A stretch of 64,000 nt of DNA, taken from positions 563,001 through 627,000 of the forward strand of contig CAIIXF020000011.1 in NCBI GenBank assembly GCA_903813345.2. The letters run 5' to 3'. This DNA comes from Owenia fusiformis (lineage: Eukaryota > Annelida > Polychaeta > Sabellida > Oweniidae). This document shows, in pieces, positions 15,251 to 26,040 of this stretch. A program made the translations under genes and the position numbers. Below the pieces are notes generated by a model, which was given only the letters and a program-made list of their open reading frames with translations, ran no database searches and was not told the DNA's origin. Numbering within the stretch: the stretch's first letter is position 1; every line of letters starts with the position of its first letter.

Positions 15251-15955
15251 GATCTCACTGCAGATTAAGATTGATGTTAAGAACATGATCCATGATATAA
15301 ATAGGAAAAGCAAAGGGGCACGAGTTGTTTGAAGAATGCCTTGGGGGAGTTTTTCCATGCATTTCGCTTATGTTTTTCATCTTAAAAACATCAATACACT
15401 TTAAAACATTTTATTGACTATACAATTGCACCATATAATCCTAAAAAATATTTCTCATTTTCAAGGATTATCCATGGATTAACACCCAGGTATTTTTATT
15501 TTTCAAACTTCAGATAGGGCTGGGAATCATGTGCTCTACGCTTTTGAATAATATACATGTAAATGCTGTTTAAATTAGGTTTCATGTATTCATAAACAAA
15601 ATATATTAAATTTGTAGACATGTATGTTTATTTGTATGATTGATGTTAATGTATAATTGTACGTTAATTTTAAGGGAAAATAAATGTTATTTAAAAAAAA
15701 GGTTTCATGTATGCCAATAATTTCTCAAATTGTGTAAACTGCACCAATTCTTCAATCCCTAGAATATTCTCTTGGAGAAATTTCCCATGCTAATCCAATG
15801 GTGGGGTCAAGCAGATTTTGAGATGGAAGGTTAATGTACCTTATTGGGTTCAACATAAATGAAAGCAACCAAGGTGTATATTTAAGATTAACCTTCCTGT
15901 TATCTGACGTTATTCTTTGCTTGTTGTATAGGAATGTAGAAACATATCCATCAAT
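15251..15955. other. Intergenic, nothing recognised
   Basis: No supported gene or mobile element. Hydrophobic short frames here look like AT-rich noise. Confidence 0.35.
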
Positions 15956-15959
15956 GTTA

Positions 15960-16215
15960 TTTTTATTTTCTCACAATTGTTCTTTATCTGCATTCGGCCA
16001 TCTTCGTGATGTTCACATCTTCGGACATATTCGTGAAATAAACATCTTCGGCCATCTTCGTTATTTTATCGGTGCACTCCACGTTATGTTAAGGGTAACA
16101 CTTTTTGGACCGTAATCGAAAATGGCCGAAGACCACTATTAGATCAAGGAATTTGATTGGTTCCTTGAAACATCTTCGGCCATCTTCGTAATTCTTTTTC
16201 GGTGCATTGGTGCTC
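15960..16215. repeat. Short repeats of CATCTTCGGCCATCTTCG
   Basis: The word TTCGGCCATCTTCGT occurs near 15993, 16047 and 16174, with one inverted version (AATGGCCGAAGA) near 16122 and a paired TTCGGTGCA word. It is probably a decayed small foldback repeat. Confidence 0.5.
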
Positions 16216-16569
16216 TACTGGTGCATCGATGCCTCCTAAAACAGAGTCCCATAAAGGGAAAATTTATCAGGAAGACATGGATAGCTAACTCATTGTAAAA
16301 GTCGCAATTTGCGTCATTGGATTAGTGATACCTAGGATGAACTTCATTGGTTATGACTCCCAGGGATTACTGACGTTAACCTCCCTAATAACTGTATACT
16401 AGTGATACATAGGATGAACTTCATCCTAGGTGATACCACGGAATGTAAATTCTTTACGATATCTTACATGAAAGCTCAAACGTATTTATAATATGCTTTA
16501 TCACGCAGGAGTACTCGTTGGTGAAAATATTCAAATAGAACATTAAGTTGACAAATATTAAAGTTGGGA

Positions 16570-16690
16570 ACAGTTGTCTTGGGGGAATGAGATGTCTTGG
16601 GATGAGATGTTTTCGGATGAGTTGTCTTGGGATGAAATGTCTTGAGGATGAGTGTCTTGGGATGAGTTATCTTAGGAATGAGTTGTCCTG
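16570..16690. repeat. 15-bp minisatellite (GGGATGAGTTGTCTT)
   Basis: About seven imperfect copies of a 15-bp unit. Reading frames over it (TSHPKTSHPK on the minus strand) are repeat artefacts. It lies just downstream of gene C. Confidence 0.65.
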
Positions 16691-16810
16691 TTACCGTTTT
16701 GGGTCTGTCCACAAAAATATCTTCATTAGTAAAACCTTACAGGAAAAGGTTTAAACACGTGTTGCTAACAATTTTGCTTTCATACATTCATGCTTTAAGT
16801 ATACATACCA

Positions 16811-19800
16811 TTAAAGGGTGGTCCAGGTTAATGAAAAGCCTCTACGTTTTTCACTGTAATCACTGAAGAATCTTATATAAACAATGCTTCCCGATGAAGT
16901 TAATGTACCAGGACTGATGTCTGCCATTGAGCCACATAGCCAGGCCATAAGAACCATACCATCGTACAGCTGAAACGTTAAATATTATTTAAATCTGAGA
17001 GAGTAGTGTTTCCCATTGGATTACCAACTCATATCTACGATTATCGATCTATCTTATTGAATTAAATCACTCTATGTTACGAATATAAATTGATAGGAAT
17101 TTCAAATTCATGACTTCGTCAATGGAAAATCAAACAGTTCTATTACATATTACTGGTACATTTTCCAGTGGAAATTAGTTGCATCGCTTGTTGGGTGACA
17201 CTTTTGAGTACTTACCTTGACATTATCAAACAAGCAGTCATCTTCAAATTCTACTTCAAAGTCATTGAATTGTATTTGAATATATCCCCCAGCCCCAGAG
17301 ACATCAATGGTCCAGACACATATCATATTAAATGGGTATTTAGTTGGGTAGTTTGGAGACGTTAGCATGCCAATTTGAGTTGTTGATACCCCACATGCTA
17401 AAATTAATCACAGATATTTTGTTCTTAAACATGTTCAGGTTGGATAATCAAATCACAAAAATATTTTTTTTCTTCTTTTCACAAGCTTTATTTTACTAAC
17501 CAGGACGTTTCGGATCCTGTCTGGATCCTTTTTCAACTGTATAAAAACTGAACTGAAGCGCTACAAAACAATTAAATATAAACAATATTACTCTAATTAT
17601 TAATGTTGACTCTGAAAAATATGTTAGTCCACCCTAAAGACAAAATAGACATTAATGATAAATCAGGAGTTATTTATGAGGTACCTTGCAAAACGTGTAA
17701 CAAATCGTATATCCTCAAGACCATTGAAAGCAGATTCGAGGGACAATTCACGTTACACGCGCCAAGCAAAAGAAAATATGAGAGGGGTGATGAATAAATC
17801 AGCCATTACGGACCACGTCCTACAGAATAATTGCGTAATGGACTGGAACAATACTACGGTTTTGGACAATGACAATAAGAGACTTGAGAGATGGAATAAT
17901 ATGAACAGGGATCAAGGGAACCATAAATTGGCGGGAATTTGGAATGAATTTTTGGTGAATTAATATGACGTATTAATGTTTTTATTTAATTGTTTTGTAA
18001 CGCTTCAGTTCAGTTTTTATAAGTTAGTAAAATAAAGGTTGTGAAAACATAGATCCCGGCCAGATTCTTATGTAGTAGGATCAGTAGCTCAATAAATATA
18101 ATTGTATTATTCTTTGAGCCTATGAGATCCTACTACAAAACGATCTGGTCAATATCTGTGTGTGAAAAGAAGAAAAATATTTTGTTATTTTTCAATTCAA
18201 TAAACCAGATGCGCGTAGGTAGTTAGTAGTTTCACCACCAGATGTAGATTTCAAATATGTTATCACTTTGAGTGAATTTTGAATATTTAATGACGTAAAT
18301 CGAGTTTTTTTCTGCTTGCATCTAAGTCTATTTATTTATTTCAGAATTTCTTATATTTTGAAGATATTATATTTCATAATTACTCGTCACACATTTAGTT
18401 AAATAACTTGAAATATATTTAGAAGGAATGCATCTTACGATACATGTATATCTCCATAGCAAAACCTCCGCTGGTTGTTGCCGCCACAGCTGAACCATCA
18501 GTGGTTGTTGCAGCCACAGCCGAACCATCGGTGGTTGTTGCAGACACAGCTGAACCATCGGTGGTTGTTGCAACCACAGCTGAGCCATCGGTGGTTGTTG
18601 CAGCTACAGCTGAGCCATCGGTGGTTATTGCAATTACAGCTGAACCATCGGTGGTTGTCGCAGTCACAGCTGAACCATCGGTGGTTGTTGCAACCACAGC
18701 TGAGCCATCGGTGGTTGTTGCAGCTACAGCTGAGCCATCGGTGGTTGTTGCAACCACAGCTGAGCCATCGGTGGTTGTTGTAGCCACAGCTGAACCATCG
18801 GTGGTTGTTGCAACCACAGCTGAGCCATCGGTGGTTGTTGCAGCCACAGCTGAACCAGGAATGATTGTATCATCACCATCCTCTGGAACATTGCATGAAT
18901 GTACTTAAAAAGCTTTAAGTCATTGTTTGTCCATAACCAGCATTTTACAACCAACTGTTTCCAAATGGTTCAAATTGTGCACATTGTGTGGATTATTTCA
19001 ATCGATCCTCGATAACTGAGTTTACAACTCTGAATCCAAATGGTTATTCAGACATCGCAATACTAGGTAAATGCATTGGTTTCCTTCTTCTGAGAGAAAA
19101 TATCCTAATGGATAGCTAACCAAAAAATCCAAAAAAGCTCTAGTTAAGCGTTAATGTCATGTTTAAGAACCCCTATAGTTACTATTGAAAATGGATTCTA
19201 GCAATACTATCCAACATGAATCTACTTGTGGAGACGCGATAAACTTGAGTTCTTCTGAGATAATGAGGATTTTGGATCTATCCCCTTATCGACATAATTT
19301 ATGTGATGGTACCCCGATGTTGTCAGTCAATGGTGTTATCCCAATGATAAGTCAAATTTACCCTTGCTGAAATTATCATTTTGGGCTTGCTTTTTAGAAT
19401 ATTTTGTTGGCTTTACTATGATTCAGGTCCCTCGTGATGGAAGGAGAGCTCAGGGCTTTGCTTAAAGATTATTTCAAAATCATACATTTTCTCACCATGT
19501 TGAACACTTTTAAGTAATTTTGGGTCAACTTTGGACCCCTGGAATATATCAAAAATTGATCACCCTCTAGCGACGGGCCAGTGCTTCATTCAATCAATAG
19601 CCAGAGAAAATCATGAAATATTCACAGCAATGATATTGTTAAAGTTTTAGAATGACACGCAACGGCTACAAAACAATGAGAGACAAATTCAATGACCTGT
19701 GTACCTTTATTTGTTCCAAATTTTTGTAAATTCATTCACATGCAATGTTATCATTTGAACTTGGATATATTAGATACCAGTTCAGATAGACATGAAATTT

Positions 19801-21030
19801 GCATTGATGTACTTGCTAGTCTGTGTTACTAAAATAAGTCGAAGACTGGAAGCTTGCCCTTGATAATAACAAAGTGGTAGGTACGGTGTTAATGGACCTG
19901 TCAAAAGCGTTTGACTGTTTACCGCATGATATTTTAATAGCCAAACTCACTGCCTATGGAGTTAGCGACTCAGCTACTTCTCTCTTGAAAAGTTACCTCT
20001 CTGGCAAGCCACAGAGAGTAAAAATTTCAAATTCAACTAAAACAAAATTTCAACAAAATTATCCGACTTGAAATAAAATTGATATGATATGACATGCTAA
20101 CTGGCCTTGTATTCACGAATGCAACTAACGCCTGCCGGCTACCAGATTAACCTACTATTTTATGTCCAACTCATTTAAACATGAATGGAATAGTGCCAGG
20201 TACTATTCATATCTAAATGAGTTACCCATAAAATAGTAGGTTATTCGGTAGTCGACGGGCGATAGTTGCATTCGCGAATACATTGTACAAGCTTATTAAA
20301 ATGTCTCTATTCAGGAGTTGCAGCATAATCCAGTTGCAACTGATGATTTTTTGTAATATTCATTCTATGATTTAATCGACAGACACTATTAAAATAACAC
20401 AAATTTTACTAAAAATTGGGTGAAATGGAATCATAATTTAAGTGAATAAATTTTCTACTATTACATTCCATACTTAGAAATATCACCAACATTATAACAT
20501 TCATTGATAGCAACCACGTGATAAGGCAGATTTTGGGGTATTTCCTTTACGAATTACGTAACTATATACATGTAAATCGCTTAATAAGAACTTTGGAAGA
20601 TTTCTTTTGAGCTAAACAAAGTAAACTATGATTGAGCACTTTTAAGTACGTGGTTAAAAATCGCAACTTCCTATCGGGAAAAAAGCCCAACTAATGCACA
20701 CGATGTTTAACTAATTACATATTATTAACTTATAAGGAGTTCCTCACCTGGCCTATAGTAGTCACTATCTGTAGTCGCAATGGGCTCTCCTACACCTATT
20801 CCATTCAGCTCACATAGTATAACATCCCGACCAGGAACTCGTCTGATATTGTACGATTTACAAAGCCCGCTTCGTGCGACGCACTCAATTGCACATCGCG
20901 TGTCGTTACCATAGAAACTATGTAAGATGTTGTCTTCCCTTGCTGAGTCAGCAACTTTGATAAAGAGGCGTCCTCCACTGCACTCGTATAACAACAACAA
21001 AAGATTTGTGATGATGAGGGTCGGATTCAT
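16811..21030 (-). CDS. Gene C: secreted PAN - Thr-rich repeat - CUB protein, four exons
   Basis: Exons are 20748-21030, 18439-18903, 17216-17397 and 16811-16969; their phases (1, 1, 0) fit and give 362 aa. Exon 1 encodes a signal peptide (MNPTLIITNLLLLLYECSGG) and a PAN/apple domain with CAIEC, LCKSYN and LCELNG cysteines. Exon 2 starts VHSCNVPEDGDD and then holds about 13 copies of a ten-residue unit, ATTTDGSAVV, a likely O-glycosylated mucin-like stalk. Exons 3 and 4 encode a CUB domain (CGVSTTQIGMLTSPNYPTKY, then CVWTI, FEDDCLFD, WLCG, IRFFSD) ending in LTWTTL. The exon-2 donor is uncertain: GTAAGA at 18438, or a weaker GTTTTG upstream in the same phase. PAN and CUB domains bind proteins or glycans outside cells, so an adhesive or recognition role is inferred. 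A Penelope fragment lies in intron 2. Confidence 0.82.
17457..18185 (+). mobile_element. Penelope-like element fragment with inverted flanks, in gene C intron 2
   Basis: Frames at 17603-17963 encode the C-terminal GIY-YIG endonuclease region of Penelope-like elements: GVIYEVPCKTCNKSY, then SAITDHVLQNNCVMDWN, then MNRDQGNHKL. The coding part is out of frame at least once. It is flanked by inverted copies of a ~75-bp block (CTTTATTTTACTAAC and AAAACTGAACTGAAGCG on the left; their complements at 17990-18046) and further out by inverted TTTTTCTTCTTTTCACA. Inverted terminal fragments are typical of Penelope insertions. The reverse transcriptase is missing. Confidence 0.75.
18478..18857 (-). repeat. 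30-bp coding minisatellite in gene C exon 2
   Basis: About 13 copies of a 30-bp unit (plus strand GCCACAGCTGAACCATCGGT followed by GGTTGTTGCA). The unit is a multiple of three and has no stop in several frames on both strands, so long shadow frames appear. The minus-strand frame giving ATTTDGSAVV is chosen because it splices in phase to the PAN and CUB exons. Confidence 0.9.
19425..19592. mobile_element. Decayed copy of the CAGGCCCGTAGCC MITE
   Basis: It contains TCTCACCATGTTGAACACTT and TTTGGGTCAACTTTGGACCC, and ends in GCGACGGGCCAGTG, matching the family at 11131 with many changes. It lies in gene C intron 1. Confidence 0.5.
19845..20070 (+). pseudogene. LINE reverse-transcriptase fragment
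   Basis: The frame encodes VVGTVLMDLSKAFDCLPHDI, then LIAKLTAYGVS and SYLSGKPQRVKI, the central reverse-transcriptase motif of CR1/L2-like LINEs. Only about 65 codons remain, ending in a stop; the catalytic box is absent. It lies in intron 1 of gene C, antisense to it, and is of a different family from the LINE at 1307-3577. Confidence 0.8.
20110..20280. mobile_element. Short hairpin MITE in gene C intron 1
   Basis: A 171-bp palindrome. TATTCACGAATGCAACTA and AACCTACTATTTTATG on the left pair with CATAAAATAGTAGGTT and TAGTTGCATTCGCGAATA on the right. The arms are about 80 bp. Confidence 0.8.
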
Positions 21031-23038
21031 TGTTCAATTAGTCAGCTGTAAATATTTCTGTTTCGTAAATATCTAATTAATCAATCAGTCAAAGTTTAAC
21101 GTTCTACTCCTAGCTTTTTAAAAAGAAATTTGGAGTGATATCTGAATGTATTACGATGCATTGACTGAATAAAGTCAATTGTTATGCTTGTGTAAGAATC
21201 ACATGGTTTCGCAGTACTAGTTGTTAGAATACAAAGTTTTTTCATTTTTCAATTGATACTAACAACAACAACAATGGCGATTGTCGTAGTTTAATTTGAC
21301 ATCTATTTTACTAATAACACTACATTGTTTTGTCATGCAATCCTTCGTTCTAGTTTTGTTACATTCATACAGCAAATAATTATTGTTCATTGAGTAAAAA
21401 TAAATAAAACGATTAAACATCAATACTTACTGGGCACGCATGTCCACGGTACATTATCTCGTGTAAAATTCCCAAATTAACTTCTGAATTTTTAATAACG
21501 TGTCGTAGACGTCATATCCAAAAAGTTCATATCATATAGCCTTAGACTCATTTTCACAAGAACATGTTTTACCTGGTTTGAATGAGATGCGAATTTTCTA
21601 TACCTACTTGGCAATTGCGTTTTGTATAACTCGCTCTTGAGAACAATAATGTAAACAAAAATGTTTTTCATCCATGTATGCAAGCTTAAGGCGCACTTTG
21701 CTTAATTTAGAAGGAAAAAAAGATAAAATAATCATTGAAACATGTTATTTACACACTCAATCAGTTATGATACGAAGCTTGATTTACATAAATATCGAAC
21801 CGAGAAAAAAACTCACGTAGAAAACAACATTTGAAGTTAAAAGATCTTTAGTTGTGCATGCACATTTTTGAGAAAGTGCATGTTTTTAAATAACTCTTGA
21901 TTCAAGAGATGGCGACACTTCTGCAATAAATGAATCAATCATGAACAGCAAACAACTTCGCCATCTTTCATTGACATTAGTAAAACTTGATATATAAAAA
22001 CTTGACAGATCAAAAATATTTTTTAATAATTTATTGTAAGCTTTGATGTAGTTCGTTTGGGCTGTTTGATGTCTAACGAAAGATAAAGTACTTGTCAATC
22101 CATTCGAAATACTATGAAGTTCAAAAGTAATTTTTTTGCCACAAAAATGTTGAAAATATGCATGGTAAGGCTTTAATTCTTGGTAGCGTGATGCAGGTTC
22201 TCGGGTGATATTTAAATATGTCAACCATGTTCGCAGAATAGATGTTTTCCGGCCAGTACTATTCGAGACAACATACACTCGGAAAAAGACCAGAACGTGT
22301 TTAGTTTGAACTTTTCGTTCCAGTAATATTTAAAAAAAGATCTATAAACCAAATCGTGGGAACGTGTCTTACTCAAGGGTTTCATAAGCAGCAGGCAACA
22401 GGCGGTTTTCACCGGCTGTTTTCACAAAATCGCTTGTTGTTTTGAAGGACTTTTCAACTGTTTCATGGTAAATTTATGATTTCTATTAATTTTGCCCGTT
22501 GTTTTGATTTATTTAGCCTGTTGTGAAAAATTGTAGTGAAACCCCTGCTTACTGGTAAAGTTATTAATTCCTGTTCTCATTTTGCATAATGATGGATGGA
22601 TATGTGATTAATGGCTTATTGTCAATTCTGATCATTTCTTGCTTTATGGCTTAAATGATCTGTTCGGAGGCTTGCTAGTGACAAAGTTGAAAATTCAACA
22701 CTTTCATTTCCAAGGGGTAAAGTTAACAAATAAGCCATATGTTTTCAGTCAAAATTATTTTTTCAGTTATTTCATATTTCCAATCTTAATGTAGCAAATT
22801 CCTCAGGCAACAATGGTTGGTGGAGTCTCAACCAGTCATAATGTGTCACTGGTGTATGCATTTTAAAATTCTAATCGGCTAAAAAAGGAGCCAAACTAAG
22901 GCCTTTCTGAAAACTTGGCTGCCTCTACACGTTAACCCACCAAATGATATCATTTTCAACAAAGCAATGCTCTTACACTCGATTTTTATTTTATTGATGT
23001 ACCTTGACAAATATGAAGTAAAATAAGATGTTGACTTA
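21031..23038. other. Intergenic between gene C and the LTR element
   Basis: This includes the probable promoter of gene C. A 130-codon minus-strand open frame (21886-22278) has no motif I recognise, and its codon use looks AT-driven. No repeat or RNA gene is evident. Confidence 0.3.
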
Positions 23039-23043
23039 CATAG

Positions 23044-24071
23044 TGTCACAATATTGACACAAGTCCTTTAAGTCAGTGTAATATAATACACATATGTCCT
23101 TTAAATCTTTTTGATTGTTAGTTAATTACTTGTGTACTCAGTGTTGACCTTAGCCAATTATTGCCAGTTTACTTCCTCATGCACACTTATATTACAAACA
23201 TGTGCTGGTGTAGATGTGGTTACAGGTGAATTAATGTCTAAGGTAAACATTCATTTAGATTTTATAATTTCAAACCTTTTAACTTTTCATATTAAAATGG
23301 TGTTTAGTTCACCTGCTTTGTTATAATCAGATCTTCTAAACCTGTGTCTTAACTTTCTATTCAGTTTTGTGATGTCTATATTTCAATTGTTCTAAAGTTA
23401 GTTTTCTTTCAAATCCAGCGTTCTTGTGCAGTGATAGTGATGGTAGTGAAGCATAGTTAATCAAAGTGATGATGTGAAGCCTTATACATCGAGAACGTGA
23501 ATTGACTGTGTTTGTGAAGTGTGACTTTGAGAAATTAATGATGCTAAAAACATATAAAGTGAGCAGAGCAGTTTAAAGTCTTGACATTTGTGAACTTTAT
23601 TAGGACGTATGGTGTTAATGCTGAAGTGATAGATTTGTATAGAATACTCGGCATATAGTGAACATTAGTGGTATCTTCAAAACAATATTATCAAAGTCTG
23701 AGAGACTTCTTCATAGACCCGACGTCGATATTGGTGACTTGGTATCTTCTACTGCAGTAAACCCTACTCGTCTTCTACGATATATTACATGACAGCTAGC
23801 ATACTAATATTCACGACTGTTTCTCATACAGAGTGTCCATAAAGGACTTATCTACAATAAGAACTCTTTCATTTATAGTGAATATCATATGATTTTGTTT
23901 ACATTGTGTTTGTGTTTGTATTTATAATTTACTTAGTTAAGGTAGTTTGATAAGTAAGTTTCGTGCAAATAATTAATATTTAGTTATTTTTGTGAATAAA
24001 ACTCAGTAAATTTATATGCCAGTGTTGTTCCATCATGGTATAATTTAAATATAGAACCCGACCCTGTGACA
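23044..24071 (+). repeat. 5' LTR
   Basis: The 1028-bp left long terminal repeat, starting TGTCACAATATTGACAC and ending TGTGACA. Its first and last seven bases are inverted complements, the usual TG..CA form. Confidence 0.92.
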
Positions 24072-24072
24072 C

Positions 24073-24084
24073 TGGGGGCTCGTC
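24073..24084 (+). promoter_or_regulatory. Primer-binding site, tRNA-Pro type
   Basis: TGGGGGCTCGTC begins two bases after the LTR and is identical to the first 12 bases of the proline-tRNA primer site of murine leukaemia virus. Complementarity to this animal's own tRNA-Pro is inferred. Confidence 0.75.
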
Positions 24085-24180
24085 TGTACTAACCACAACT
24101 TAAGAACGCTTAGATATTGTTAGGTATTCATGTAAATATTCTTAAATCAATTAAGTTATATATATAAGATAGTTATAAAC

Positions 24181-25940
24181 ATGTATAAGGGTGTGTGTTA
24201 TTTAAGTAAATGTAATTCTCATATATATACCACATATACACCTTGCGGACAAATTGTCCCTTATTGCATTCTTAAAGATCAAACTGAGTACACTTTTTCA
24301 CTGCGGGTAATATCCATACCTTACCTCATACCATATCTTTTACACGAAAACAAAATGGCAGATAAAGGATTTATTGCTCAAGATCGAGAATTAGCTGAAA
24401 GGTCTGATATGGAAAAATGTCTACAAATAGGAAAAGACCTAGGATATACCGAAGAAAAGCTAGAAAAATTTGTGTTTAAAGAATTAGAAAGACTCACCAA
24501 AGAACAAGACCGGAAAGAGAGAATAAGCGAAAGAGAACACATAAAGACCATAGAAATAGGTGAACAAAGGCAAAGAGAATTGCAGTTACAGATTAATCTA
24601 GAACAGATAAAACATGACAATGCAGAAGAAGGCAGAACAGCTGAAAATACAGAACTGCATGAATCTTTCCAAGGTCATACACCTAAAATTCCTAAACTGC
24701 CTTTCTTTGATGAACAAACAGATAACATAGATTCATATCTACTACGATTTGAACGTTATGCCTCTACCCAAAGATGGAGACAAGAAAACTATGCAATGTA
24801 CTTAAGCGTACTCCTAAAAGGTAAAGCCCTTGAAGTATACACTCGACTGCCTGATACAGAATGCAATTCATACGAAGCACTGAAGTTGGGACTCTTAAAA
24901 AAATACAAAATGACAGAATATGGCTACAAAAAGAAATTCTACTCATCAAGTCCTGAAGATGGAGAAAGTCCTACCGAGAACATGTCCAGAATTGAGAATT
25001 ATTTCATGAGGTGGATAGAACTAGCTGCAGTAAAAAAGAATTTGATGATATTCTAGACTTAATAGTCAGAGAACAATTCTTAAATTCCTGTGGAAAAGCC
25101 AACGCCACATTCATACGAGAGCACAAAATAAAATTAAGAAAAGATGTAATCGAAGAAGCAGATAGGTTTTGTAAAGCTCGTGGAATGAACACGTTGACAG
25201 AAGATAACAGTAAATACAAGAGAATATTTGACAAGTCCAAGACATATAAAAAAGACAAACCAGAAGAAAATAAAGGCGACAACAACAATGAAAAAAGAGA
25301 CGAAGGCATAAACAAAAGAACAGAAACTAACAGTAGAACCTGTTACCTATGTTTTAAAGAAGGTCATATCGCAAGAGATTGCCCTAAGTCCATAGCCAAC
25401 AAAACAATAGCTAAGCTTGCAGCACTTCTAGTACAATCAGATACAGACAGCGACGAAGACTTGAAAACAAATAGTGAAGATATATCGACAGCATCTTGTC
25501 AAATCCTTGATGAAAGTCACAAGTGTGAACTTCAGCCAGGCAGTACCCTCACATTATCTTGTGGGTGCAACATTGAAGTTGCAGGATCTGTATGCAACTG
25601 TGATAACAATGCTGAAAACCTTTCAAATTTACCTGTTGAAATTGGATTCATAGGGAATAAAAGAGCCAAGGTGTTAAGAGACACTGGATATAGTGGTGTG
25701 ATTGTCAAATCAAGCCTGGTAACAGAAAAACAACTGACAGGAAAACAAAGGAAATATATAATGATCGATCGTACAATAAAGACAGCTGAAATTGCAGAAA
25801 TCTATATAGACACACCATTTTTTACGGGTCGTACAGAAGCAATCTGTATAGACAATCCTATATGTGAACTGATCATAGGAGAAATACCAGGTGCGACGAT
25901 GGGAAGCAACCTAAAATCAAATATTAAAGCACTTGAGTAG
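24181..25940 (+). mobile_element. Gag / protease-like region of the LTR element
   Basis: The parts in order are a charged coiled-coil N-terminus, a SCAN-like segment (FDEQTDNIDSYLLRFERYA, then YEALKLGLLKKYKMTEYGY), a lysine-rich stretch, a CCHC zinc knuckle (CYLCFKEGHIARDC) and a retropepsin-like segment (VLRDTGYSGVIV, then ELIIGEIPGA). The SCAN resemblance fits the published origin of the vertebrate SCAN domain from a Gmr1-like Gypsy gag. About one break or frame change is present. There is no pol beyond the protease. Confidence 0.85.
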
Positions 25941-26029
25941 AAATGTGTGAATTTCTTAGCATTTCTACCATTTAAAAGTATTGTAATTTTACACATTATT
26001 TACCTTAAGAAATTAAAACATTTCTCAAT

Positions 26030-26040
26030 TTGGGGGGTAA
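26030..26040 (+). promoter_or_regulatory. Polypurine tract
   Basis: A G-rich stretch (TTGGGGGGTAA) directly abuts the right LTR, in the position where plus-strand DNA synthesis is primed in LTR elements. Confidence 0.65.

Noticed and set aside
17457-18185. Hammerhead ribozyme in the Penelope flanks
   Set aside because: Penelope terminal repeats often carry one, but I could not find the CUGANGA core on either strand.
18444-18908. 154-codon plus-strand frame of TAEPSVVVA repeats
   Set aside because: The 30-bp repeat is open in many frames. Only the minus-strand frame splices in phase to the PAN and CUB exons.
21886-22278. 130-codon minus-strand open frame
   Set aside because: No motif, no signal peptide and AT-driven composition; I see no splice partners. 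It is kept only as a note in the gap entry.
23132-23326. Identical short frames in both LTRs (also 26129-26323)
   Set aside because: They are part of the LTR sequence and have no coding signature.
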